From NCBI RefSeq assembly GCF_000374085.1, contig NZ_KB893488.1:1-64000 (forward strand): DNA of 64,000 nucleotides, in the 5' to 3' direction. The notes under the pieces were generated by a model. That model did no database searches and was not told the origin of the DNA. It worked only from the letters and a program-made list of their open reading frames with translations. Origin of the DNA: Spirosoma spitsbergense DSM 19989 (lineage in GTDB: Bacteria; Bacteroidota; Bacteroidia; Cytophagales; Spirosomataceae). A program made the position numbers and the translations under genes. This document shows positions 34,467 to 43,112 of the stretch, piece after piece (position 1 is the stretch's first letter; each line of letters starts with the position of its first letter).

Positions 34467-34759
34467 CCCGGGCCTTGCGGTTCCTCTCCCGTTACTTAGC
34501 GAAACCCCTCCCGTTTTCGGTAGTTTGGCCAGGTCGGGTGTACATCGTATTGGTAGCAGGTCGTATTGCTCATACCCTTATATTCGTAGCCAGACTTACC
34601 CTACGGCATGAAAAAACAAGTACCCGACCTGTTCCAGCATTTCCTCTTTCTCCTCCCCTTCCCAGTCCTGATAAAAAACCGGGAAACGGATCGTGTGGCA
34701 TCTGGTTCAGCAGCGCGAAACCACCGTACATTGCCCGGCCGATTCCTGATAAGCAACCC
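34467..34759. other. Spacer between the CHAT gene and the DUF819 gene
   Basis: A 51-codon frame at 34608-34763 (MKKQVPDLFQHFLFLLPFPV) ends in TGA overlapping the next ATG, which would be an ATGA coupling. Its second half is Arg-rich and unlike a real protein, so it is at best a leader peptide or a remnant. Nothing else is seen. Confidence 0.3.
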
Positions 34760-36013
34760 ATGAGCCAGCCCCTCATCACCAACGATGCTATTACGCTCGG
34801 CCTGTTCCTGGTGGTTCTGACCCTTATTTTTACTACCTCGCAGTCCGAACGTCCCTTCTGGCAACGGCTATATACATACATGCCGTCGCTGTTACTGTGC
34901 TACATTTTTCCGGCTACGCTGAATAGCCTGGGCATCATTTCGGGCGAGCAGTCCAGTTTATACAACGTAGCGACCACCTATCTGCTGCCAGCAGCTTTGG
35001 TACTGCTCACCTCCACCGCCGATTTACGGTCCATTGCCCGGCTGGGCAGCAAAGCACTCATCACCTTTTTATCCGGTACGGTGGGGATAATTATCGGTGC
35101 CCCCATTGCGTTTTCCATCGTTATGGCCCTGATTCCCGGCTTCCGCGAACAGGCTATTGCGGGCGAGTACTGGAAAGGACTGGTGACCATTTCGGGGAGC
35201 TGGATTGGGGGCAGCAGCAGTCAGCTGGCCCTGAAAGAGATTTATGGCTGTAGTGAAGCACTCTTCGCCGTGGTACTGGTAGTCGATGCGGTGGTTTCGA
35301 CCAGCTGGACGGCCTGCCTGATCTGGGGAGCGGCTCACAAAGACAAAATAGATAGCTGGCTCCACGCCGATACAGCGTCCATTGAGGAAGTCAAACAGCG
35401 CATCCTACAGTATAAGGAAACGCCCGACCGCCCGGCTAATCTGCTGGATTTGAGCACCATTTTGGCTCTGGGCTTTGGTGGAGGAGCCGTTGCTCACGGG
35501 CTGGCCTACGTAATTTCATCCCGGCTGCAACCCTACAAAATCGCGCTGGCGGAGTACGGACTGGACCCGTTCACATCCAACTTCCTATGGGTCGTGATGC
35601 TCTCTACTACGCTGGGTATCATTCTGTCGTTCACGCGCCTGCGCAAGCTCGAAAAACTCGGCACCACCGACCTGGCCACCCTCTTCGTTTACTTCCTGAT
35701 TATGACCATTGGGATGCGACTCGACCTCTCCAACCTGGGCGGTAACATGGGCCTGTTTCTGGTGGCGGTTATCTGGATGCTTATTCACGTACTGGTCATG
35801 CTGGTAACGGCCCGTATCATCCACGCCCCTTATTTTTTTGTGGCTGTGGGCAGTCAGGCCAACATTGGCGGGGTGTCCACAGCGCCGGCAGTGGCCTCCA
35901 TTTTTCATCCGGCGCTGGCCCCGGTGGGCGTATTGCTGGCCGTACTGAGTCACGTACTCGGTACATACGGCGGCTTGCTCACCGCCTGGCTCATGCGACT
36001 GGTTGAGGACTAA
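34760..36013 (+). CDS. DUF819 (YjcL-like) membrane protein
   Basis: 417 residues from ATG 34760 (MSQPLITNDAITLG); upstream in-frame sequence is not family-like. Ten or so membrane segments run along the chain with conserved loops such as TISGSWIGGSSSQLALKE and VAVGSQANIGGVSTAPAVAS, characteristic of DUF819. The two Gly/Ser-rich re-entrant-looking loops resemble those of elevator-type transporters, so solute transport is plausible but the substrate is unknown. It follows the CHAT operon by 293 bases and probably is a separate unit. Confidence 0.85.
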   Translation: MSQPLITNDAITLGLFLVVLTLIFTTSQSERPFWQRLYTYMPSLLLCYIFPATLNSLGIISGEQSSLYNVATTYLLPAALVLLTSTADLRSIARLGSKALITFLSGTVGIIIGAPIAFSIVMALIPGFREQAIAGEYWKGLVTISGSWIGGSSSQLALKEIYGCSEALFAVVLVVDAVVSTSWTACLIWGAAHKDKIDSWLHADTASIEEVKQRILQYKETPDRPANLLDLSTILALGFGGGAVAHGLAYVISSRLQPYKIALAEYGLDPFTSNFLWVVMLSTTLGIILSFTRLRKLEKLGTTDLATLFVYFLIMTIGMRLDLSNLGGNMGLFLVAVIWMLIHVLVMLVTARIIHAPYFFVAVGSQANIGGVSTAPAVASIFHPALAPVGVLLAVLSHVLGTYGGLLTAWLMRLVED

Positions 36014-36046
36014 CTAAACAGCTAATGCTTTCGGGGTTGGTTTGGA

Positions 36047-37120
36047 CTAATTCACCGTCGGCACCCCTACCCGGTACAAGTCGAAGCCTCCTTTACCGCC
36101 GGGCCGGTTGGAGGAGAAAATCATTAGCTGGTTCGTGTATGGTTCGATGCCGGTCAGTATGGGCCGGTACTCATCGCTGCTGGTGTTTATGGCAGGACCA
36201 AAATTAACAGGTACCGCCCAGCGACTGCCATCCCACTGGCTGTAGTACAAATCGTACCCCCCATAGCCACCGGGCCGGTTCGAGGTAAAGACCAGTCGGT
36301 TACCCGAAATGAACGGACATTTATCATCGGCCGGCGACGACAGTTCAGCCACGCGCTCGGTGGCTGCGTCGGTTAGGGTGATTAATTGATTTTGTAACTC
36401 CGTGGGCGCAACAGCGGGCAGGGTCGCCTTAAAGATATCGAACGAGCCACCCCGGTTCGAGGTGAAGTAAACCGACTTAAAGTCCTTGTCGAAGGTCGGA
36501 TAGGCATCGTCGGCGGAGGAATTCAGGAACGCAACCGGCACCGGGTCCGAAAACGTCTTGTTGGCGGTAGCCGTTGTACTGCCCGGAATGGCCGATGCAC
36601 CCGTTGGGTTATTGCGGTAGTTATGCGTCAGGTACATGTCAAGATTACCGGTTCGGTCGGAAGCAAACAGCATCAGGTATTCGCCATAGTGCCGGTTGAA
36701 ACCATCTTTGATTAAATCCCGCTCGTACGACTGAATGTATGGCCCCAATTCATTGGCGTTGGAATTCGCTTTGCTGGCGGCCCAGCCAATGGGGGCCAGC
36801 TCCTGCAACACACTCAGGCCACTGTAGGGGGTATAATCGAATGAAAACAGCCCGGAACGTAAATCGAACGAGTAATTGAGCGACTCCCGGACGAAGTCGA
36901 AATCGCTTCTACCACCCCGTTTTGAGGAAAATGTCAGGGCCGATACCGCACCTACGGTTTGCAGGGCCGAGTTGTAATCATCATCGACCGAATTGATGTC
37001 GCCCATATTCTCAACTTTTTCGGGAAAGGCCACTTCATCGTACCCGTGCAGTTTTTGTTTCGCCGGATCACAACCCAAAAACAGCCCAAGCAGGCAGCCA
37101 CCCAGTAGTACGCGCTTCAT
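36047..37120 (-). CDS. PD40-repeat (TolB-like propeller) lipoprotein
   Basis: 357 residues from ATG 37120 (MKRVLLGGCLLGLFLGC), where the lipobox Cys follows LFLG. An open frame continues 18 codons upstream without sense. At least four WD40-like PD40 blades are visible by their SNR motifs: FASDRTGNLDMYL, YFTSNRGGSFDIFK, FTSNRPGGYGGYDLYYS and FSSNRPGGKGGFDLYR. Such lipoproteins bind peptidoglycan-associated or gliding/T9SS partners in Bacteroidota, usually with an OmpA domain, which is absent here. It converges with the DUF819 gene. Confidence 0.85.
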   Translation of the reverse strand: MKRVLLGGCLLGLFLGCDPAKQKLHGYDEVAFPEKVENMGDINSVDDDYNSALQTVGAVSALTFSSKRGGRSDFDFVRESLNYSFDLRSGLFSFDYTPYSGLSVLQELAPIGWAASKANSNANELGPYIQSYERDLIKDGFNRHYGEYLMLFASDRTGNLDMYLTHNYRNNPTGASAIPGSTTATANKTFSDPVPVAFLNSSADDAYPTFDKDFKSVYFTSNRGGSFDIFKATLPAVAPTELQNQLITLTDAATERVAELSSPADDKCPFISGNRLVFTSNRPGGYGGYDLYYSQWDGSRWAVPVNFGPAINTSSDEYRPILTGIEPYTNQLMIFSSNRPGGKGGFDLYRVGVPTVN

Positions 37121-37203
37121 CGTTCCTATCGTTTTTTTACAGGACCCGAATGTATCCAAAACCGTTGGAATCACAAACCCGGCAAATTGATTTCAGGCAG
37201 CCA

Positions 37204-38160
37204 TCAGGCCTTCTTCATCACGGATACCTCCGCAACCAACTGTTTGCTGGTTGTCCATAAATCCTGTGCTTTCGCCAAATCATACGAATCCGGCGACGAT
37301 GGTTTCTCCCGCCGGTCGCCCGGCCGATGGAAGTAAAAGTACTTACCCCTTACATCAGCAAAAGCGGGGTCGCTGATTAATCCGGCCAGCAATGGCCCCG
37401 ACGTTTGCACACTACCAACTCCGGGCAACAGCCGAAGCACGGGTAACACATTAGTCCAAACCCATTTCAGCAGGCCGCTTTGTTGCCGGGCAAGGCCGGA
37501 ACCGGGCATCAGGCCGGGGTCGTAGGCATTGACAGTCAGGTCGGCGCGACCCAGTGCGGGCAGTCGGCGAATGAGTTCGTAGGCAAACAACAGATTCAGG
37601 AGTTTCGAGGTAGCGTACCGAATTGTGCCTGTCACAGCGAGTTTACGGGTAGTCGGTTCAGGATACGCCAGTTCCCCGGCGGTTGTATAGGCTGGAGGCA
37701 ACACGCCTAACGCCCGCGCAAAAGGATCATCGGGGTAATGCGTCCCGCTGCTGACAACTACGATTCGGCCCTGCCGGGCAAAATGAGGCAGCAGCAGCGT
37801 AGTGAGCAGAAAATGACCGAGGTGATTAACACCAAACGTCATTTCAAACCCGTCTGCCGTGTATTCGGTGGGTCCAATAATTTGCAACCCGGCGTTGTTG
37901 ACCAGGCCCAACAGGGGTGGCAAATCCGTTCGGCTGGCGAACGCGTTCACGAACTGCCGTACCGATGCCAGCGAAGCCAGATCAAGCATCATGGCATATA
38001 CGTGTTGATTATTGGTCGCCCGTCGAATGGTGCTGGCAGCGTTTTCGTTTTTTACCTGATTACGGCCTGCCAGTACGACTGCGTAGTGCTGCCGGGCCAG
38101 CGTTTGAGCCGCGTAGTAGCCAAGTCCCTGCGTGGCGCCGGTAATGATAATCGTTTGCAT
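37204..38160 (-). CDS. Short-chain dehydrogenase/reductase (retinol-dehydrogenase-like)
   Basis: 318 residues from ATG 38160 (MQTIIITGATQGLGYYAA). The cofactor motif TGATQGLG, the NNAG motif (LVNNAGLQI), a catalytic Ser (VVSSGTHY) and the Tyr-x-x-x-Lys pair (YATSK) are all present. It is an NADP-type SDR close to protochlorophyllide/retinol dehydrogenase-like enzymes. The substrate is unknown. The Crp-type regulator gene lies 82 bases upstream on the same strand and may control it. Confidence 0.88.
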   Translation of the reverse strand: MQTIIITGATQGLGYYAAQTLARQHYAVVLAGRNQVKNENAASTIRRATNNQHVYAMMLDLASLASVRQFVNAFASRTDLPPLLGLVNNAGLQIIGPTEYTADGFEMTFGVNHLGHFLLTTLLLPHFARQGRIVVVSSGTHYPDDPFARALGVLPPAYTTAGELAYPEPTTRKLAVTGTIRYATSKLLNLLFAYELIRRLPALGRADLTVNAYDPGLMPGSGLARQQSGLLKWVWTNVLPVLRLLPGVGSVQTSGPLLAGLISDPAFADVRGKYFYFHRPGDRREKPSSPDSYDLAKAQDLWTTSKQLVAEVSVMKKA

Positions 38161-38242
38161 AGTCAATGGGCTGAATGTACCCTGCAAACTTCCGGTATCC
38201 GACGTTCCCGATTTTTACCATTTGGCAAAAAATGAGTTCTGT

Positions 38243-38824
38243 TCAGGCATGCTCTATGGCCAACTGCTTTCGCAAACGGCTCAGCGAGGGCAGCGTAATC
38301 CCAATGTACGACGCAATAATGCCCAGCGGTACCTGCTGTACTACGTCAGGCTGTTCGGTCATCAGGCGGATGTAGCGGGTGCGGGCATCTTCATACAATA
38401 GTCGGCTGCGTTTCTGTACTTTCTCCATCAACGTCCGCTCGGTAATGCGACGAACAACGTCCGGCCAGACTGAAATTGCGTGTACAAGCCGCTGATAACC
38501 GTCATAGCTGATAACCCGCGCCTGGCAGTCGGTACTGGTTTGTACACTGACAACAGTTGGAATCTGCTGACCGAAACTCTCCGGATCAGCGAATAACTGC
38601 CCGGCACTAACGAAGTAGACTGTTTGCTCTTCCCCCGCTACCGGCTCCTCAAAAAGACGAAGAATACCGCGTTCCAGAAACCAGATGTAGCGATCAACTT
38701 GCCCTACCTGTAGCAGAAACGCGCCTTTTCGGTACGTTTTTGGCAAGAACTCAGCCTCAATCAAACGCAGTTCATCCCGGCTAAATGAATGCTGGGCCAG
38801 TAGGTAGTCGTGCAGATGCGTCAT
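38243..38824 (-). CDS. Crp/Fnr-family transcriptional regulator
   Basis: 193 residues: a cyclic-nucleotide-binding-like beta roll (about 15-115; KGAFLLQVGQVDRYIWFLERG) and a C-terminal helix-turn-helix (IPLGIIASYIGITLPSLSRL-type, about 160-185). No Cys cluster for an iron-sulfur centre is present and the canonical cAMP pocket is not obvious. The product is cytoplasmic and dimeric in known relatives. The adjacent SDR gene, in the same direction, is a likely target. Confidence 0.86.
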   Translation of the reverse strand: MTHLHDYLLAQHSFSRDELRLIEAEFLPKTYRKGAFLLQVGQVDRYIWFLERGILRLFEEPVAGEEQTVYFVSAGQLFADPESFGQQIPTVVSVQTSTDCQARVISYDGYQRLVHAISVWPDVVRRITERTLMEKVQKRSRLLYEDARTRYIRLMTEQPDVVQQVPLGIIASYIGITLPSLSRLRKQLAIEHA

Positions 38825-38890
38825 GGTTTCCTGGGTTGTCTATCACACGAACAAGGATTGTTTTTAGTCCTCAAACCCCGTTCTTTATTC

Positions 38891-39775
38891 TTATTTTACC
38901 TGATCGAAAGGCATGCCCATTAAAAGCGCTACACTTATTCCTTCACCCAACATGGCATCCGTTACGGCACCAAATTTAAACAGTTTCACCTCTCTGCCAA
39001 TGAAGTCGCTAATGCCGTTTGATATTGCCACTTGTTCGCGTAGCAGCAACGGTTTTTCTTTACCGGTGCTTGTAATCAGCAGGATGCGGTCAACAACGGG
39101 TCCGCCCTTTGTTTGCGCCTGTATCTGACCAATCAGCGCATTAACCGTGTCAATCGCCCGGTTATCTCCCTTTCCAGTTGCGGTGGCCACCGCCATACGG
39201 GCCTTCCCAACCACTTTTTTAACATCCGGAAAGTCAGCCGTATCAATAGTCGATTCGCAGAAACTAGCCAGTATGCTTACCGAAAAGGCTACTTGTTCGA
39301 CCCGCTTAAGATAGTCTTCCTGCTCCTGGGTACATATCCAGACACTATCCGCCTGCTGTTGCAGGTTAAGTATCATGCGATCAACCCGTTTTCGTTGCTC
39401 AGGGTCAGTATCCGGGTATAGGCCAATCGTAGGAACCGTTAACTTTCCCTGTTCCTTAAAAAGTTGAATGAGTAATGCCATCTGGCGGTACTCGTCAGAA
39501 CTACTTAGATCAGATATGATAATGGCCATCTTGCCGGGTAACTCCGGATTGCTAAGCGCGTCTGTCAGATGCCACCTGGCTTCGTCGTCGGGTCTGTTGG
39601 TCTCAAACAGCACCTTGTTAGGCGCTGCAGAAGCCCGCAATACATCGGCATCACCATGGCAGATGAGTAAACTGGCACTGTAGAGTGGCGTTTTGAGGAG
39701 TTGATTAACCACAGCCGCCCCCATTTCGCCTACACCAACAATGGTCAGCGTTGGCACTTCTTCGTCGTCATACAT
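38891..39775 (-). CDS. Degenerate FtsZ-like protein lacking the GTP-binding signature
   Basis: 294 residues. The order of FtsZ landmarks is kept: T1-like VGVGEMGAAVVN (13-24), a T3/T4 region, LTVPTIGLYPDTDPEQRKR (T5-like), the T7-like TADFPDVKKVVG with Asp181 and Asp184, then ATATGKGDNRAIDTV and a C-terminal beta domain ending GEGISVALLMG. The tubulin signature GGGTGTG is missing; the position reads ISDLSSSDEY (87-96). FtsZ C-terminal linker and tail peptide are absent. It should therefore polymerise or cap without normal GTP binding, if it does so at all. It follows a Mrr-type nuclease by 35 bases on the same strand. Confidence 0.72.
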   Translation of the reverse strand: MYDDEEVPTLTIVGVGEMGAAVVNQLLKTPLYSASLLICHGDADVLRASAAPNKVLFETNRPDDEARWHLTDALSNPELPGKMAIIISDLSSSDEYRQMALLIQLFKEQGKLTVPTIGLYPDTDPEQRKRVDRMILNLQQQADSVWICTQEQEDYLKRVEQVAFSVSILASFCESTIDTADFPDVKKVVGKARMAVATATGKGDNRAIDTVNALIGQIQAQTKGGPVVDRILLITSTGKEKPLLLREQVAISNGISDFIGREVKLFKFGAVTDAMLGEGISVALLMGMPFDQVK

Positions 39776-39810
39776 GGTATAGGTTATTTAGTCAGAAGCG
39801 TTTTCGTTTT

Positions 39811-40731
39811 TTACTCGTCGAAGTAATCGTTATCAATCCGTTTGATTTCGTACGTCTGCTGAACGGTTACACCGAGGTTATAATCAATCATGAGCTGGGT
39901 TAGCTCTTCCCCGTCAATCAGCACAATCTTGGTTTCGTTGCGGGGCGCGTAGTCTCTGGCTTCTCTGGTGAAACTGGATGTGGTAATAAAAACGCCTTTC
40001 TTGGCTCCCTGTCCTGCCAGTGCTCCAACAAATTTATGCAATTCCGGACGTCCCACTACGTTTCCGGGTGCCCATTTTTTAGCCTGAATATAGATTACAT
40101 CAAGTCCGAGTTTATCTTCCTTTATGGTTCCGTCAATACCTTCATCGCCACTTTTACCAATGGCTTTACCCGCATCTTTAATTGACCCTCCGTAACCCAT
40201 TTTAACGAGTAACTCAACGACCAGTTTTTCAAAAAAGGCGGGAGACAGAGAAACGATTTTACTCAGAAGATCCTGAGAAAGTGTTTTACGAATGCTTTGA
40301 TAAACGCTGTCCAGCGTTTCATCAGGTGTTTGAGTTGATACTTCGTCGTTCGGGTGGTTTATTTCCGCCGTACCATTCTCATCACGCTTCGGCGATTGAA
40401 AATCAACATACTCGGGAAATTGCCGAAGAAATGCTATGTTAATTTTAGGTAGCCTTTGCTCTAGAACCTTTCTCCCTCGTTCTGTTCTTTTGAAGTAAGC
40501 ACGTCTGGACGACTCAAGTAAACCCGCTTTTAGTAAATGGGTTTTTGTCCATGAAACACGATTTTCAAATATCCGTTGAGTTCCTGACGGCAATAATTCT
40601 TCCCGTTCTAATTCAGAAAGCCCAAACTCATTAGCTAGAAACCCTACGGCTTCTCGCGTTGTATGTTCATTCCCGTCGTTACTGAACTCCAGGAACGGCA
40701 ACATAATAGATTGAAAGTCAGGGATAGGCAT
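39811..40731 (-). CDS. Mrr-type restriction endonuclease
   Basis: 306 residues. The N-terminal winged-helix Mrr_N domain (about 8-100; FSNDGNEHTTREAVGFLA, then WTKTHLLKAGLLE) is followed by the Mrr_cat domain (about 160-300) with Glu169, Asp200 (GDEGIDGTI) and the Gln216-Ala-Lys218 pair (YIQAKKW). Mrr enzymes cut DNA carrying certain methylated bases (type IV restriction). The gene is locally AT-rich (near 40% G+C in a sampled 60 bases), which suggests transfer. The FtsZ-like gene follows in the same transcript, and no methyltransferase is present. Confidence 0.92.
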   Translation of the reverse strand: MPIPDFQSIMLPFLEFSNDGNEHTTREAVGFLANEFGLSELEREELLPSGTQRIFENRVSWTKTHLLKAGLLESSRRAYFKRTERGRKVLEQRLPKINIAFLRQFPEYVDFQSPKRDENGTAEINHPNDEVSTQTPDETLDSVYQSIRKTLSQDLLSKIVSLSPAFFEKLVVELLVKMGYGGSIKDAGKAIGKSGDEGIDGTIKEDKLGLDVIYIQAKKWAPGNVVGRPELHKFVGALAGQGAKKGVFITTSSFTREARDYAPRNETKIVLIDGEELTQLMIDYNLGVTVQQTYEIKRIDNDYFDE

Positions 40732-41132
40732 CGGTATGAATTTAGGTACACAAAGATAATGCCGATGTGATTAAGCAATCATATGACTGTCTGAAAAGAG
40801 GGGGAACGTTCTGTAATCTCCTCTACCCCTCAATTTTCCTTTCCAGGAGCGCGTAGCTTAAACTTTTGCCGTGGGTGTCCATGGTTAGGGAGGTGGTCAT
40901 GGCACCAGTCAATGCTTGCTGGCACACGACCTGAAGGGCGGGCAGGCTGGGTGGTTCGCAACTACGCCCAACGGGGGATTGATCAGCCCGGAAGAGGGCT
41001 GGGACTTACATTTTTTCAAATCTGGGTATTTCGCCCAACGACCACCGGAGCCGATGACGCGGAGGGGAGGTGTACTCCTGCCGTCGTTGGGCTATAAAGG
41101 AACCGGTTGTGTCCCGTCATAAACGGGCAACG
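40732..41132. other. Intergenic with possible gene fragment
   Basis: Most of the 400 bases hold no gene. A plus-strand piece at 40916-41122 (AGWFATTPNGGLISPEEGWD, then GGVLLPSLGYKGTG) reads like a fragment of a secreted or phage-tail-type protein with no supported start. The GGAGG at 41075 has no gene behind it. Confidence 0.35.
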
Positions 41133-42065
41133 TCAGGTCAAATCAGCCTTAGTTGACGCAGGCAGTTTCTCGAACTGATTGTGAATGGCCAGAACCGCCA
41201 CGCCAAACAGCACCGCCACCACAATCAGGATGGTATTGAGCAGCCCATCAATACCGAACGAGAGCCGGATCAGGATGGTAGAGATGATAAACCCGGAGTT
41301 GCGGATCACCTTGTTGAATTTATCGGTGTTCAAAAACGAAATCAGCAGCAACAGTACGTCGGTCAGGATCAGCACCGTGAAAAATTCATCGAAAAATATT
41401 TTGTTCACATCTTTCATTGAGTCGACCATCTGGCCAATGGAGAAGAAATTTTCATATATCCAGTGACTAAGGCTATAGACCGACATACCCACGAAAATAG
41501 GCACCAAACACGTGGCAATCAGTTTTTTGAGGGTAATAAACCGTTTGGTCTCTAGGGAATGGGATTGTTTTTGTCCGGGCTCACCCTGCTTTTGCTTGAG
41601 CCGGTAGAAGATCAGAATAAGCGAAAACAGCAGCACAGTCGCCACCAGATCGTAGGTAAACTGCAGGTCGTCCCGCACTTTGAACCAATCGTCGGTAAAT
41701 TCCAGTTTAGACAGGTCTTTATAGAGCCGCCGGATCACGATCAGCGTAATAATCTCATACTGCTTGCCGATGTAATTATAGATCGACTTGGGCAAATAAT
41801 AGACCAGCAGATAGACCTCGTAGATCAGGATAAACGAGAACGGCGTGTAGATCGCGGCAATTGGACTGTCCAGGAGTTTGGAGTGGTCCTGCGGCCGGAT
41901 GAGGTCCAGACTGACGGCTGCAATGAGAAGCAGGTGAACTCCGAAACCTATAATAGCCATCAGCACGATGACAAACTCGCTTTTCTCTTTTATTTTTTCA
42001 GACAGTAAGGACGAATAAAATCGGTCTAGTAATCGGTTACGGTTGGTCGGAGCTTCGGCTATCAT
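41133..42065 (-). CDS. Hypothetical polytopic membrane protein, 310 aa
   Basis: No named family is recognised. About seven hydrophobic helices are seen: residues about 28-48, 70-92, 135-160 and 185-205 and three near the C-terminus, where the final 90 residues alternate hydrophobic and short polar loops. Charged loops (RRLYKDLSKLEFTDDW, RLKQKQGEPGQKQS) face the cytoplasm by the positive-inside rule. It is a single gene without close neighbours on its strand. No catalytic motif is apparent. Confidence 0.72.
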   Translation of the reverse strand: MIAEAPTNRNRLLDRFYSSLLSEKIKEKSEFVIVLMAIIGFGVHLLLIAAVSLDLIRPQDHSKLLDSPIAAIYTPFSFILIYEVYLLVYYLPKSIYNYIGKQYEIITLIVIRRLYKDLSKLEFTDDWFKVRDDLQFTYDLVATVLLFSLILIFYRLKQKQGEPGQKQSHSLETKRFITLKKLIATCLVPIFVGMSVYSLSHWIYENFFSIGQMVDSMKDVNKIFFDEFFTVLILTDVLLLLISFLNTDKFNKVIRNSGFIISTILIRLSFGIDGLLNTILIVVAVLFGVAVLAIHNQFEKLPASTKADLT

Positions 42066-42425
42066 ACATCGCTACCAGAAAGTGGCCAATGAATATATGG
42101 ATTGAGTTATTGCTAATCAACTATTTGCTTTCAGTTGACCTGGTATGGACGTACCAGGATCGTTTACAGACTATATCATTAATAGTTCACCCAATGCATT
42201 CATGTACGCAAAGGCAATCAACATAAAACCATTGATAATCAGCAAATTAACATCAATTTCCCGAGGAATTATCCGCACTTTCACTAAAGCAGTTCACTAA
42301 ACCAACTTTGGTTATAAGAAAGAACGAAAGGGTGCAGATAAATAGCAAAGTGGCAGGAAAAGGTACAATGATTATGCTGGATTCACCATACGGTAGACTG
42401 TACCGGTAGCCTCCCTCGCTCCTGC
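42066..42425. other. Gene-free stretch
   Basis: About 360 AT-rich bases between two minus-strand genes. I see no gene, RNA or strong hairpin. It may hold the promoter of the 310-aa membrane protein. Confidence 0.4.
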
Positions 42426-43112
42426 TCACTTTACCGGTCGGATGATAAAATTCTTGAGGGAGTTTTTCTTGATGATTTTCACTAACTGACCGCCTTCGTA
42501 CTCGTATTCATCTTCCCGGTCGCTGAGTCGGGCGGTATAAGCTCCTTTCGCGGGGGACGTAAAAGCGAAGTAGTCGCCGAAGTACTCCGAATAGATACGG
42601 CTTCGGCCAACGGGTTCACCAAAGTACACGTTGCTCAGAATGTAGGTGATGGGCCGGGTTTCGGTTGCTTTTCGGGAATACTTGTACTGTTCGGCCACGA
42701 TGTCGTAATGGTCACTTTTCCACTCCGTTTTGGTCAGAAAACTACCCTTGTTGGTCTGGGCTTCCACAGTAGAACGGGTGAGTTTGCCCTGTTGCATCAG
42801 GCTCACCATCTTGTAATACACTTTCACTTTGTAAACCAGCAAATTGACACTTACATCACTGATAATGGTGTACAAAACAGTTTGGTTGCCTTTTGGCTGA
42901 CGCATGGCCGTCATGGTACCTACTTTAATACCGGCTATGTCGATAACAAACTGCCGGGTCTGCGTGCTATCAGGTGCCTGCCCCAACCCAGAAAGGGAGG
43001 TACCCAATACGATAATCAGGAAAAGCACCCCCTTTTTGGGGAGTTTCCGAAAGACCGGATTATAACCCGGCACACGTAATTTTGCGCTACTATTACCTAT
43101 TCTTACCATCAT
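42426..43112 (-). CDS. DUF6134-type exported protein
   Basis: 228 residues. A long N-terminal region with a hydrophobic signal (KGVLFLIIVLGTSLSGLGQA) precedes a beta-rich domain (FVIDIAGIKVGTMTAMRQ, then LLVYKVKVYYKM and TYILSNVYFGEPVGRSRIYS) that fits the DUF6134 family of Bacteroidota. Function is unknown. Its start overlaps the stop of the polyferredoxin gene (ATGA at 43109-43112), so it is the last gene of the redox operon 46879-42426. Confidence 0.7.
   Translation of the reverse strand: MMVRIGNSSAKLRVPGYNPVFRKLPKKGVLFLIIVLGTSLSGLGQAPDSTQTRQFVIDIAGIKVGTMTAMRQPKGNQTVLYTIISDVSVNLLVYKVKVYYKMVSLMQQGKLTRSTVEAQTNKGSFLTKTEWKSDHYDIVAEQYKYSRKATETRPITYILSNVYFGEPVGRSRIYSEYFGDYFAFTSPAKGAYTARLSDREDEYEYEGGQLVKIIKKNSLKNFIIRPVK

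Noticed and set aside
34608-34763. 51-codon gene ahead of the DUF819 gene
   Set aside because: Despite an ATGA overlap, the second half is Arg-rich nonsense-like sequence; recorded only as part of the spacer.
38891-39775. Authentic cell-division FtsZ
   Set aside because: The GGGTGTG loop and C-terminal tail peptide are missing, and no dcw cluster genes are nearby.
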